Notes: a model not told the origin generated them from the sequence alone. Counted from the stretch's first letter, positions 10,476 to 23,463 are shown. The stretch is DNA of 64,000 bases from Heliocidaris erythrogramma (GCA_025617745.1 CM046857.1:25327761-25391760); one strand, 5' to 3'. A program made the numbers and translations.

Positions 10476-12193
10476 TCGATAAAACTCAAATAGGAGAGGA
10501 ACAACTTCTCAAAAATAATGTATGGAAAACGTGTTAAATGATGGTTATTGCGTCCAACGTCCCAAACAAAATGGCCATGATGGCAGAGCACGGGGTGGGG
10601 GGCTGTTGATGACGGGTAATGTCAGGCTTAATGCTTCTGAAAATAACTTTAATCATAATAAATGTCTCGGAAAATCAAGCGAGGTATCACTTACTGGTCA
10701 TTTATGAACATAATCAGGAGATATGGATATAATTACTTGATGTAACCACGATGTCCTTGTCTTTTACGATTTCATCACGAATTTGTGTTCGGTTGCTGCT
10801 GCTCGGACATGCTGTAGGTGCATGAAATAGAAAACTGGCGGAGATTAAATTCTCATCTTGCTAATGAGGAAATTAAAAATTGATGTAGGAATTAGAACGC
10901 ACCAATTAACAGAAATAATCCAACGCCCCTTCGCTCGCTCGTGGTCGGTGATTTACACGGCATTCATTTGAGTGACCTTTAGGGGTATTATGTAGTTTCC
11001 CTGGTGTAATGGCAGTTGGTGTACAACATGATTACTTTTAGCTAATCAATGAGAATGATTTTCTTTTCAATGTTCTTCTGAGCTTGATTCTTTTAGGAAT
11101 TGGTTGTTTTTCAGCCCGTAATATACAAAGGGTGAAAGTCAAGCACATCGAAATATCGGTTGATTGAAAGGCGGGGGTGGGGGGGGGGGGGGGGGTAATT
11201 CACTCAATGAATCATTGATTGATATTTAAAATATTAAGTCTTTATACCGTCTTCATCGACCATCGGAACAATCCATGGACTACCCAAGTCGAATTTTGTC
11301 ACACGTACAGTTTGTGTGATTTATCATACACTCGAAAACAATGTAACAGTATAAGGTTCCATGCCACTGCGAATGAAGAGGTAAATCGATGGACATGGAG
11401 AGAAGAAAATCTTAATGCTTTTATCACTTTCTATGAATCAAATGCATTATGAATAATCTCCAATATGAAACATATTTGGTAAAAGTTCATGTGAAAAATG
11501 GAATTGTATACCGATATATCGGTGTTTTTTTAAAAACTATATTCTTCTCACATTGAACAATGTCTTCTGAAAACCAATAGGCCGTTAACACACAGAGTTA
11601 ATGTAGTTTGTCTCTCGTCAGAGACAGTACTAGCATACCTTTGATAATGGTTTATGAAAAACCATTGTAGAAAATATCGCGAGCAATTTGTATTCATCCC
11701 AAACCTTGGAAGAAACTACAGTAAATATCAAAATAACGTTTTCATTTTCGTTTTCATTTTATGGTTTTCACTAAAAATAAATTTACAATAGTGAACCCAT
11801 AACACGTCTCAATAGCAGACTAACGCACCTTGAGTATTCAATAGCATCCCTTGGCAATGTACACTCAAGATCAATTTTGCACCCCTAAATTATAAGCTCC
11901 TATTTTGTTTAGATAATGTTAGGGCTTCTTTCTTCTATCAGTGTGTGCATGACTCGATTATATATATCATATTTTTAAAAATTGAAATTCACATGTAAAC
12001 CATTTTCCTTTTCTTAACTACACAACTTGTTTAACGTAGTGATGAGCACAGGAAACATTGAGAAATAGAAGGATGTCAAATTTGAAAACCGAAGCCTTAT
12101 TGAGTACATCATTACAAGTTACATGCAATACCATTATGATTATTTCAGTTCATTTGGATGTTGTAAAAGAAAGTAAATTGAGAGTAATATGCA
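10476..12193. other. Non-coding spacer
   Basis: I see no gene. There is a 17-base G run at 11179-11195 and a small palindrome, CCGATATATCGG, near 11511. The rest is AT-rich unique-looking sequence. Confidence 0.55.
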
Positions 12194-12474
12194 ATAATGA
12201 TAATAATAATAATAATAATAATAATATAATATTGGATATTTATATAGCGCTCATATCCACCATGTATGGTGCTCAAGGCGCTCCAATATTACCCCGGCTC
12301 TAGCTAGGCTACCGATTTTGGTGCTCACAGCATTCAAGGAATTAATTCCTGCCGGTACCCATTTAACACCTGGGTGGAGAGTGGCAAATGTAGATTAATG
12401 TCTTGCCAAAGAACAGTAGTGCCGCGCCGGGGTTCTCCAGTCATGTGTTCAAACCACTCGACTACGACACCTCT
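12194..12474 (-). mobile_element. tRNA-derived SINE with AAT tail
   Basis: On the minus strand a tRNA-like head (box A-like GTCGTAGTCGAGTGG at about 12452-12469, eroded box B) is followed by a body of about 200 bp. The body contains TGGCAAATGTAGATTAATG and a TATATAGCGCTCATAT-type stretch (plus orientation). The tail is an AAT/ATT repeat at 12194-12230. Layout head-body-AT-rich tail is that of a complete SINE. Confidence 0.72.
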
Positions 12475-13799
12475 AAGGGAAGGGGAGGGAGAGGAGGGGG
12501 AGACCGGATTTAGAAAGATCAGTTCTGCTCAATCACATCAATACACTGACATTTAAACAGAAGAATTTACGAAAATCAGGAGAATTTACGAAGGGAGAAA
12601 CAATATATATCTCATTGAATTAATCGTTCCATTCAGAATGGATATTTTGTCCTACAAAATACATACACGCTACAGATCAAGGGGCAATATAAAACCCCTC
12701 CCCCTTAAGAAGAAGAAAAAAATTATTTCAGGAAAGTTATTTGATTTGATTTTTTTTTTTGGTCGGGGAGAAAATTGCCACCCCACCCCACCCCTCGAAG
12801 GAGTGTCAGAGGTCAGGCAGGACTTTTTCAAAATCGAATTGCGTTGCATCATGTCACGAGAGAGAGAAAGAGAGAGAGAAACAAATCTTCTTTAGCCCCA
12901 CTCCCTTCCTGACATTGCTAGATCCGCCCTTACTTGGACTTGTTTATTTCATTAAGATATCGGGTAAGTGTGGTAAGGATAATCTTTTTTTCCTGCACCA
13001 CTTTCAGTTATTTCTCTCTATTTTCGCGTTTTCTCTTCAGCTCATCCTGCTACATGTAACCCCTTAGGTAATGTATATTACCCCGTCGTTTCATTTATAG
13101 ATTGGAATATGTTTCCTTGATTAGATCGATTTCCGTGAATTTCCCTTGATAGACCTATTGATTCCTTAACATTCTATTCTGTTTCTGTATTTTGTTTTCA
13201 TTCTAGTGTAGAAGCCACTTAAATTATGCTTTTGCAAAAATTTCATTTAATCCCATGCATGGTTTTACTTTGTTTTCTCCCTATTGAGATCTGTTTCTGG
13301 TTCTTCTTCACCTACCTACTTCACATCAGTGAAAGATCTCGTTCATCATACTCATGACAAACACGCACGCCTACCCATGATCCTTTGTTTTCTAACATAG
13401 TCTGTCTCCCTCAAGAGTCAATGTCGAGAAACCGTCGAAATTGAATGAAAAGAAGCTGCGGAGGGAATAAGAAATTGAAATGTTTGCTCCAGTTTCTGTC
13501 TCGGTTTCCCGCCTATATTTTCATCTTTCTTTCTCTCTCCTCCATGGATGCATCCTTTCTCCCGGGAATGCCGCCCGTTCCGCCCCTCAAGATGTCGGCG
13601 GCCACAGTGAAAACTGACGAGAAATAAACATAATACAAGCTCTTACCTGTCGAAGGCATCGCAATTACACTAATTGCCGCACGAATTGTGTGTCTCGCGC
13701 TCTCGCAACCTTCAAAATCAGATGCTCGCGTATCCCTTTTCCTTTTTTTTTCTTTTACTATATGAAGCAAAAACAATAATTTCACGTCCCCACGTTTTT
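12475..13799. other. Non-coding spacer with short simple repeats
   Basis: Contains a purine patch (12478-12500), a GA repeat (12857-12880) and C-rich runs near 12780. The area 13440-13700 has higher complexity and more CpG than its surroundings but no domain-bearing frame. Confidence 0.5.
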
Positions 13800-14050
13800 T
13801 CCCCGCATGCTGCTTGTCGCCTGTCCCTCACAATCTAGGAAATAAAGCGAGGGGAAGGTAACTTGTTCGAGATGTCGGTTATTGTAACTCAATCTGATCG
13901 GATTAAACTCTCCTCCTTTCGCCCATTGTATGCATGTCAAATTTGCTCTAATCCGGTAATTGAAGATGAAATGAAAATTCCGCCAAATTCTATCGTCAAT
14001 GCCCAGCTTAAAGCACATACAAGAGAGGGCTTTTCTTCTGTCGTCATTCT
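13800..14050. promoter_or_regulatory. Candidate cis-regulatory element
   Basis: About 250 bp of complex, repeat-free sequence with several plausible factor sites: GGATTA (about 13909) and TAATCC (about 13950), the Otx/Pitx-type core, and a POU-like TATGCATGTCAAAT at about 13928. This is inference; sites of this length occur often by chance. Confidence 0.25.
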
Positions 14051-14845
14051 ATAAAGATATTGACAATATTTCTATCTTTCAGTGATTTTGTCAGCTTTGG
14101 AAATGATAAAAACAGGCCGGATGATTTTCAATGTCTCAATCGCGGAGTCTATTTTAGACGAAAGAAGTTTTCTCAAATAAATAAAGGCAATATCTTTCTA
14201 TACCCGCCTTATCAATTTTGTAACCTTGTACAAAAGAATATGACCTTTGGAGATGAAAACTGCAATATTATCTTTGAAAGGCAGTTAAAATTATTTGCCT
14301 CGTCTGGATAAGTGCATATAAAAAAAGATGCTTTAACTACAGAGAGAAACGGAGTACTGGAAACGAACGTATCAGTCTTGTGAAAGTAAAGGGAAATTTT
14401 TTCAATGGTAGTTTCGTTTTAAAGGCTATTATCAAAGATATAGAAAAGCTTTATAATAAGTAAGAAATGAAATGATTATATAGTCTTTATTTTAATGTTT
14501 TCGTATAAAGAGATACTATATAAATTGTAACAAAATAGAAAAATAATATTTAAAGAGATTCCACTTCCAGAATATAAATTATACCTTTTAATGTGAAATA
14601 ATCGTCCCTCCTTCTTTTAAAAAAAATTTGTATACTAATTATTTATAAAGTTAGAAATACACTTCATTAAAAAAGATAGAAAATAATCAAAATTTACTAG
14701 AAGATCGATGGCGTAGTATAGTTAGAGATAGAAAAATACACATAATACGAAATGCTGCAGTTTTGCTTTAAACACCTTCCCCTCATGGATTACTTTTCAT
14801 TTTTACCGAATGGTTTCTCCGCATAAAATCATACACCTCATTATT
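14051..14845. other. AT-rich non-coding stretch
   Basis: Nothing recognised. Strongly AT-rich from 14400 onward. Confidence 0.55.
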
Positions 14846-14847
14846 TC

Positions 14848-14880
<33 letters not shown>

Positions 14881-14920
14881 AATGATGATGATGATGATGA
14901 TGATAATGATGATTATTATT
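14848..14920 (+). repeat. GAT/AAT microsatellite
   Basis: Tandem GAT with two AAT interruptions. Confidence 0.95.
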
Positions 14921-15675
14921 ATAATATTTGAAAAAGGAATATCTCATTAAATAATTACATAAATGCGTACGTTTTAAGGAACGTTTTGGAGGGGGCTAGA
15001 CAACTTATTTTTCTGATACAAAGTGGGGTGTTGTTCCAGGTTTCAGATCATTTATTAATTTCATAGCTACCTTCAAATATACAAAATATACAAGAAGATT
15101 TACACGTCACAGGATTATGGCTGATGATCTGATGGCAATGTGCATATTCACCATGTTCACCTGGCGAAGTGCAAAAAAAAAAACCCCTCGACGTATTCGA
15201 GATAGTTCAATTCCTACAAGTTACATGAAAAGGGATCTTATGTAAGTAATTATCTTGAGCAAATTCATTTAATCCTAGCATGAATCCATTCGAAGGGAGC
15301 CCCAAATACTCATCCTTTGCCGACTGTATGATGTTTGCGCGGCCGTGTTTTCTTTCTCTCCGTTCGCCTGTCTGTGAAGAATGAAGAAAAGCAAACGAGA
15401 TAAAAAGGAAGGGCATATACGTGCACTAGGGGAAAAGCAATTTCATAAATGGATTGGAGGGATAGAGTTATGTTGGATGATCGACTTCAGAACCAGAAGT
15501 CACTATCCACCAGTTTCTGGTTGCAATACGAATCCTAATTGTGGGGATAATTACATCTGTAATTGAATTTGCCCGCCCGCTCCCCGATTCAGGTGATAGC
15601 GAGGTACAAAAGAGCGCGCGGAAATGGGAGAACACAAATTCCCGCGAGGTTTTACTTTTTTCCGCTGTCGTCTGC
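14921..15675. other. Non-coding spacer
   Basis: No gene recognised. The part around 15300-15650 is richer in CpG and of higher complexity than its neighbours. Confidence 0.5.
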
Positions 15676-15731
15676 TCTACATTCCCCGACTCCTCTCCTC
15701 CTCTCCCTCCTCTCCCTCTTTACTTCCCAGA

Positions 15732-15767
<36 letters not shown>

Positions 15768-15865
15768 AGGTTTCTCTAGCCCTCTTTCCATCTTTCTCTG
15801 TTTCTATCTATCTCTCTATCTCTCTATCTATCTATCTATCTATCTTTCTATCTCACTGCATGTCT
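15676..15865 (+). repeat. CT tract and CTAT microsatellite
   Basis: A CT-rich tract leads into tandem CTAT units (about 15805-15845). Confidence 0.92.
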
Positions 15866-16167
15866 CCATCTCTTTCCGGTCTTCTCCTTCTGACCATGTT
15901 GTTATTATAGTTTCTTTATCTTTTCAATGTTGTATTTCAAAAAGGGGGTATTTTCACTTTCTTACCTTTTCACCTATTATATAAGGTATAAGGTTTATTC
16001 TCCACATAAATTACACAATAATCTTTAGCGCAGAACATTAAAGGTACCGCATAGTTTTTCGATGGAAAAGCTGACAAATAATCGGCAGGATCCTATCTGC
16101 ATCAGTTTCGAGTCTATTATTGAGAAAACTAATTGTTAATCTAAAACTTGTATGTTTTCTTACTATT

Positions 16168-16295
16168 TTTTAATTCTTTCTCTTCTCCTTTTCTCTCTCT
16201 CTCTCTCTCTCTTACTCTGTAACAAGTACGTTCGTGCCTTTTGCTCTCGCTCTCTGCCTTTCCACCAGTGCTGCATCTCTCTTTCCTATACCCCA

Positions 16296-16342
<47 letters not shown>

Positions 16343-16350
16343 TACGTCTC
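16168..16350 (+). repeat. Two CT microsatellites
   Basis: CT runs at about 16190-16215 and 16300-16340. Confidence 0.92.
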
Positions 16351-17354
16351 TCCATTCTGTCTACCTCCATCGCGATCGTCGTGCACTAGTATTACACGCC
16401 GTCTGCGGGAGAGAAAAGCCTGCAAAACAATGTCACTGGAGGCACGCCGCGTCACAAATTCATTTAAACTTGCATTAAACTGATATGTGCCGGTTGTGTG
16501 AGGACGGTAGATTGTATTTTAAGTAGATTAGATTGAAATGACATTGTCGCTTTTAGTTTGATACGCGTTCTGGGACCATTCACCGACTTTTGTCGTCTTT
16601 TCTGATGCCACACATGACCGGCCGTAATTGTATTGAACTGAAAGGGGGAACGGGGGAAATCTTGGCTCTGCGGATTAGATTATTGTATTTGCAAATCATC
16701 CCGTCTTTCCCGTAACATGACACTACAATGCAAGAAGCTTACCAACAATGATTCGGTTATGTATGTTTTGACTTTTCCCCTTTTTCTCTCCATATATCTC
16801 TCTTTTTCTTTCATTCTCTTCTTCTCTTCTCTTCTCTTTGTTACGACATGAACAAAACAATTCTTCATGTTACACTACTACTGCCAAACAACATGAATCC
16901 ATTAAAGCGATCCTTGAATAATCAAAATTTAAAGGTATTGCACCCGATGTAAAACAGAATTAAAACACTCATTCCTGGATGATTTATCAATAATCAAATC
17001 ATCCTGAAAAAAGCAAATCACTTTCTAAGATCTTACCATTTTTAAATAAAACTTTATACTCTTTTGATATATAATTATATTTGATTTTAAATATATCTAG
17101 TTGTTCGTGACTGTGTTCCCATTTTTTCTATTTTGTTAATTTCTGGTCAAATTGTTTACTCATTTATACTGTTATTATTCAAAATAGATAAATAAAAAGC
17201 AAAAACAAAAACAAAACAAAACAAATATAAACAAACAACATTCAAAAACAAAATGTGAAAAAAGAGTTGACACGAAAATTCTATGAACATTGGTAAGATC
17301 TTTCCATTTATTCAAATGCAAAGCTCGCATCGTTTATTTGTCTGTTAACTAGTG
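16351..17354. other. Non-coding spacer
   Basis: No gene. An A-rich patch of AAAAC-type units lies at about 17190-17255. Confidence 0.55.
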
Positions 17355-17655
17355 TAAGGCCAAGTCAAATTGATTCCTAGTTTCTCGTCCGGATTTTCAA
17401 AAATGAGGAGGAGGAGGTAGCATGTTATTTGATATTTAATATTTTTCCAAGATGGCCGCCGCACATACAAATTAGGCACGGCTTCCCGTAATATTTATAA
17501 TTTTTCTGCGGCCCCTTTAAACCCCCAAAAGGCATAAGTTATAATTTTAGGGGTCTGCAGCAAAATGTTGGTGGTTTAAAAACAAAAAAGGAGGCGGGCG
17601 CAAAAAAGGCTGCGAGCGGGGACGAGAAACTAGGAATAATTTTTATTTGGCCTTA
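17355..17655. mobile_element. TIR MITE with internal YY1-like motif
   Basis: The 301-bp element starts TAAGGCCAA and ends TTGGCCTTA. The inverted arms are about 37 bp and share ATTCCTAGTTTCTCGTCC. The interior holds CCAAGATGGCCGCCGC at about 17447-17462, which resembles a YY1 site (ATGGC core), and no coding frame. Confidence 0.8.
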
Positions 17656-18739
17656 TGATATATGACAAATTAACATTTAAATTCACAAAAGTGCAATATT
17701 GCATTCATTCTTATAACCCGACATATACGGGAATTATTTCTTTATGCAAATGATTCTCCACAAGGAGAAAGGGGATAATTCAGGTGGCGGTTTGTAATTT
17801 GTAAGGATCATCTTCTATAAAACGCCAATGCAGACATGTCAGATATTAATCAGATTTTAGCGCCATGACTTATAGTCAATGCTAAACATGGCTTTGAAGA
17901 TAAACCAGGCAAGCGAAAAATTGTCTTTAATACGAAGGAAGATCAAAAGAAAAGGGGAAAAGCCAGAATTCCCAGCGATGGGTTATCGCCTAGCTTGTTA
18001 TACATATAGCAATGGAAGAGATATGTATTCATTTATTAATAACACTCAAACGCTCAATTATATTTCTTGGGGAACCAGCTCTGCAGAGCGGCTTGCTTTT
18101 AATAAATTTTCTCACGTGATGGTGTGTTTGATATGCGGCGTGGTAAGACACCCTTTTAATGAGGTATTTAAGAGGAATTTGGTCCCACTGACTGACTGAA
18201 AGCTCATTTGGAATGAGTTACAGCCAGACACGTAGGTACCTAATCAATAATTAAGACCCGGGACGGGGGGTGGGGGGGGGGGGGGGGTATATGATAAGCT
18301 GTGTAGCTATGTATAAGGCTTTGGTTTTTCCAGGGTAATGGTGTGAGTAAAATATTATCATATATTGTTGCTATGGTTGAAATTCATTGTCTTAATGAGA
18401 ATAGATTTCTATAATTATGTAGAGACTATATTTACCATTTATATGGTAATCTGGTATTCACGTGTACCATATTACCGCCTCTCATTCCAGTGTAAAAAAA
18501 AATCACACTTTGGTGCCTACTCGCATCTTGATAAAGACCCATCATTATTATGAATAGGCCTATACACCTGCGTTCATAAAGACTCCTTCACTATCTCGAC
18601 TACACCATTCTAATTTTATTTCCTTATTATCCTTTCTCTCACACAAGCTTTTGGTATTCTTACTATATTATGTACTTGTCACATTCCCGATATATTGTAT
18701 TGTATTTGTGCTTTTTTATGAATGGTCGAAAAATAACTG
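17656..18739. other. Non-coding spacer
   Basis: A frame of about 106 codons occurs near 17879-18199 but has no recognisable domain and no splice or homology support. A run of 16 G lies at 18272-18287. Confidence 0.5.
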
Positions 18740-18936
18740 TGATGATGATGATGATGATGATAAATAATAATAGTGACAATAATGATGATGATGATGATAA
18801 TAATAGTAATAATAACAATACTACTACTACTACTTATAACAATAATAATAATACTAATAATAATGATTATAATTATACTAATTTATTTATTTTCCCCTCT
18901 ACAATGACTGTCTTTTTCTCCATTTATTTCATCTTC

Positions 18937-18982
<46 letters not shown>

Positions 18983-19359
18983 GTGGCAATAATGATGATG
19001 ATGATGATAATAGTAATAATAACAATACTACTACTACTACTACTACTATTACTACTACTACTACTACTATTCTACTACTACTACTACTACTAATAATAAT
19101 AATGATAATAATAATACTAATAATAATCATTCTTATTATACTAATTTATTTATTTCCCCTCTACAATGACTGTCTTTTTCTCCATTTATTTAATCTTCTA
19201 TAATAATGATAATAATAATAATAATAATAATAATGACAATAATGATGATGATGATGATGATGATAATAATAGTAATAATAACAATACTACATCTACTACT
19301 ACTATACTACTACTACCACCACTACTACTACTACTATACTACTACTACTACTACTACTT

Positions 19360-19398
<39 letters not shown>

Positions 19399-19480
19399 AT
19401 ACTACTAATAATTATTATTATACTTGTTTATATATTTTGCCCTCTACAAGGAATGTCTTTTTCTCTATTTATTTCATGTT
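18740..19480 (+). repeat. Triplicated higher-order microsatellite
   Basis: Three successive units of about 260 bp each combine GAT, AAT and ACT triplet blocks and end in the same complex segment (CTCTACAATGACTGTCTTT at about 18898 and 19159, a variant CTCTACAAGGAATGTCTTT at about 19442). The long Asn/Thr frames are repeat artefacts. Confidence 0.88.
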
Positions 19481-20409
19481 CCTATCTACAAATATACCAA
19501 TTCCCACCTACCTTTTTTAAAAGAAAGTTTGATTATATACAGTTTCTAAATTTATGTAGTTATGTCATAACACATGAGCTCAGAACTGCATTCTGTTCAC
19601 AAACAAAATGTTCTACTGTTAAAAACATCATATCATATTAATTTCTACCCTAATTCGTCAGTTCCATCTTGTTTTTTTACATCATATTGTTTGTTTTCAA
19701 TCACACATTACCCAACCTTCAAAACCAAACAGAAACTCAATTCAACAACGGTCTTAAGAAGGAGAAAATAGATGGAAAACAGAATTAATCATTGTCATCC
19801 CTCCACCGCAGTACTGTCAGTCTGAACCAGGATTAATATATGGTTTTCGGCTACATCAAAATTTAATCACCAACTTCTTTTATTTCATAATAAGTCACAA
19901 TTCTAGCGCCAAGGAGGGCGCGAAGGTCACGCCTTGATCAGGCCAGAATTCTCTGTTCGGCCATAATTCATGTGACCACTTATACCACTAAGGGGGTAAT
20001 AAGTCGGTCAGTGTTTGAATTACAGAGCCTAAGAAGAATAGCAGGATATATATGTGTACATAAGACGGTGTCTCGCATGGAGTTTTGCTCACCGGTTATC
20101 GAGAGGTGGTATACAAGTAGATAAATAATGTATTGTTGATTCAGGCAGATAGAGAAAGCGAGGAGGGTGGATGAGAAGGATGATATGAGATAACGAGAGA
20201 GAGAGAGATATAGTGAAAGGGAGAGAGAGAGAGAGAGAGAGAGAGAAAGAAAAAAAAAGAGAGAACCTGTTAGTTAGTGCTCCAATGATACAATTAATAA
20301 CATATACATGATATAGGGACTCAACAAACGAAATAGGGAGAAAACCCTATATCTTTATCAAGTTTGTACTTAATTTTTTGACATAGTTTTCTTTGTCGAA
20401 GTAATAATA
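19481..20409. other. Non-coding spacer with GA repeat
   Basis: No gene. A GA microsatellite lies at about 20193-20262. Confidence 0.6.
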
Positions 20410-20624
20410 TACACTCTTAGAAATATTGGGCAAAATTTTACCCAAATTTTACCCCACATGAGGGTCCTTATGTGTCCGACCAACTTTTGGGTAAACTTTA
20501 CCAATTTCATTCTTATATTTGACCAATGTTGGGTAAATGCATGTAAAAGTTGAGCAAGATTTAACCAACCTATGCCCAATCTTCATTTACCCAGTGGCAT
20601 TTACCCAACATTTCTAAGAGTGTA
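20410..20624. mobile_element. TIR MITE with internal TTTACCC motifs, TA target
   Basis: The left end is TACACTCTTAGAAATATTGG and the right end is its near-perfect inverse (TTTCTAAGAGTGTA, to 20624), so the element is bounded by TA. The interior is built of repeated and inverted GGGTAAA / TTTACCCAA words. Non-coding. Confidence 0.83.
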
Positions 20625-22613
20625 CAGACTTTTTTGTGTATCTCCTGGTAGGCAAATATTCCAACTCTTTCATTTTCCCTTTGTTAAAAGTGTATTTTTC
20701 ATGATAGTGTGAAAATCGTTACCGGTTGCAGAATGAATAGAAGAAAAGATCTTTTAAATTAAGATGAAATAAAATAAGAATAGAGCCGTCGTGTAATAGG
20801 TTGCAAGATATGTATGTACAAGAATTACCAACATGTAACAGAAGCATAAGCATTTCGATGCAATGCAATGTAAGTTTGTTCTTGCGTTGCTGCATATTTC
20901 GTAATTTTGTTTTAAAAAATCACTATACGATTATACCTGTGAATTGAGGGAGAAGATGCTAAAAAAATATCAAGAATTTTTTTGACGTCAAAGGTTAACA
21001 TCAAATAGTTGTGTTGTGATCATGTGGCCTATCTTTGGGGTGAACGAAAGCCTTCCAGTCCACCCCACTTGCGAACCTAGAGAGGTATGGTAAGTAATAT
21101 TGGAAGTCAGTGTTCTGTTAAAAAATATATTATTTAATGCTACATTAGTTGTACTGTGTAATGGATGAGTGTCATTATTAAGTCCAGTGGTGGGTTTTCA
21201 CTAATTCATTATTTTGTTCATACATGCATTCTTTTATTATACCATTTTCTCATAATCATACAGACATAATATAGGCCAAGTGTATAAACATAAATACATT
21301 TCTAATCATACTAATGAGGATGATAAATTTGAGTAAAATATACATGACTAAATTCATAATTCATGGTACACAAGTTATTACCCTAGGGAAATTTCTTTTC
21401 TCCCGTCTAACGTGGGTGAAGCCAGTGTACGCCTTCACCCCCCCCCCCCCCCCCCCCCCTGCCTGCCACCCCTCCTCGTCTCGGAAAGATGACGCCCATG
21501 CACTGTTGACTAATTTTAATATAGTACGCCGCTGTAATCAGCGTATTTTACCGCGAGTATATAGCTGCAATCTTTTTTATCATTTTAGGGCATGTCACAC
21601 ATTGATCTACATTACTTTCATAGGCATAAGAGTAGGAGGAGGGGGGGGGGGGGGGAGTTGGCAGAAAAGCTACAACTGCCCCCCCCCTCCCCACCCCCGT
21701 AGTAATTTTGAAATGACCAATATCCTGGCCATCGTCATCTCATTATTTGGGCGACGATGAGATCTTTTTGTAAGTTTTATATTTCATCTAGGATACTTTC
21801 ATGACAAAATTACACGGTCAATATGATGACATTTCCAAACTGTTGCTCCCTTGCATCTCTCGCTCGCAAAAAAAAAGAGTAACTGGAAATTTGATACTTT
21901 GTCAAGAGACATCCCCCGGGCAAAATTGTACCTGTACGCCTATACTTTTGTAGGTGATCGTGTACCAAAATGTGTAGTAATTAAGTTAGATGGAATTCTT
22001 TTTTTTTTTTTTTTTTTAATGGGAATGGGTTAAAAAAAGAGACTTTGCGATAATCATTTTTCCACGGAGATATGGTTTCATATTGACTGATAGGCCACTA
22101 GGGATCGCCAGCCAAGCCCAGGGATTGCGGGGAGGCAAAGCTCGACTGTGCGCTGGCACCGATCAGACGAACGCTTCATGCCTCGATCAACACACGGCCC
22201 GCCATAATACGGAACTAACATGTGTGATCTTTGGGTATAATGTCAACAATTATTGAAATTGAGAAAAGCGTTCATTATTTGAGTGACTGAACATTGGAAC
22301 GCCTGTTCATCTAGCATTTAATTATCTTCATCTTCCATAGTTTGATAGCTATGGTATAATCTGTTTTCTTAACGCGGACTCCGTGGAAAATGAAAATTGT
22401 CCTCATACAGTCATAATCGTTCACGCTTCTTGCCCGGGTATCCGCGCTAAATGGTTTCAGCGTCGGAAAGCGGTTGTGAATATAGAGACGCAAATAAGAA
22501 ACATGGTTTTGTTACCTTTGATAAAAATTGATAGAAACATAGAATTACACTTTAATCGGAATTTTTAAATAAGGTCGTGGGGGTGGGGGGGGGGGGGGGG
22601 TTAATGTCGGTAG
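20625..22613. other. Non-coding spacer with poly-C/poly-G
   Basis: Contains C runs at 21438-21459 and 21680-21686 and G runs at about 21640-21656 and 22585-22600. The block 22085-22210 is unusually GC-rich and complex. No gene is recognised. Confidence 0.55.
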
Positions 22614-22629
22614 CACCCGGTTCTGAGAT
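22614..22629. repeat. Target-site duplication, left copy
   Basis: CACCCGGTTCTGAGAT lies directly beside the poly-T end of the LINE. It matches 27851-27866 at 15 of 16 positions. Confidence 0.85.
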
Positions 22630-22639
22630 TTTTTTTTTT

Positions 22640-23107
22640 TTTTAAAGATTTTTTTTATTTTCCATTCAATGAACAAACAAAATAACATAACATAACATAT
22701 AATATGCATCCTTAATTAACATACTTATTTACATGCAAATAATATGCATATCACAATTATGAACATTCGCAATATAAACATATAAATTATATTACATCAC
22801 ATAATACAAATTGTAAAGTACCTACAAATTCAATAACCCTGATTCAATTAATGGAAAAAGAGAAGAAAAAAAAACAAAACAAAAACCCTATAACTTAAGG
22901 ATAATCCCTATACCTCCATACTTAAACTGCCATGCCCCCACCTCCCTCTCCCTCCCTTTCCCAAACGACATCTCGTTCCTCAGTGTTCAACCTCCCCTCC
23001 CTCCCCCACCTTCCTATGCCCATACTCAGAAATTAACCCTATAAAGATAATTTCAACAATGAACCAGGCTTACTCTATTCATTGAAATTGCGTCTGCCTC
23101 AGCATCC
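22640..23107 (-). other. LINE 3' UTR with polypurine tract
   Basis: In element sense the segment around 23015-22935 is G/A-rich (plus strand CCTCCCTCTCCCTCCC and similar), followed by an A-rich terminus. A G-rich polypurine tract in the 3' UTR is also known in mammalian L1. Confidence 0.6.
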
Positions 23108-23463
23108 CTAGTAAATAAACTTATCCCATTTTCTGAAATGACTTGGTAATAATCCTCTCTGTTCCGCTAATTTTCTTTCTTCTTTTTTGTCCTCTTGAAT
23201 TTTTGTCTTTATCTCATTAGAAGTAGGGGGTTTTCTTTTAACTCTACTATTGATAAATATCATGTACTTTATCTTAATTATTATATGATTCAATAATTGC
23301 TCTTCTCCTATATTTGATCCGTGCACCCCAATATGAACACCTTTCCAGTCTATGTTTGAAATATTGGGAAGTTGAAAAAAGTTACCACATTCATTCCATA
23401 ATATTTTTATCTGTTCACAAGTAAAAAATAAATGATTATAGGTTTCCTCCTCTTTATGACAAA
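23108..23463 (-). pseudogene. C-terminal part of LINE ORF2, in a shifted frame
   Basis: This frame carries C-H-K-E-E-E-T-Y-N-H-L-F-F-T-C, the second half of a CX2CX8HX4C zinc-knuckle-like motif. Its first cysteine pair is split from it by the frame change at the A run 23461-23464. About 118 further codons follow to a stop at 23108. The upstream main frame runs into a stop at 23407 instead. A one-base loss in the homopolymer explains the break; it could be a real mutation or an assembly error. Confidence 0.75.

Noticed and set aside
17879-18199. 106-codon frame
   Set aside because: No recognisable domain or supporting gene structure.
18670-19520. Long Asn/Thr/Tyr-rich frames
   Set aside because: Produced by the AAT/GAT/ACT microsatellite; several frames are open at once, as expected of a triplet repeat.
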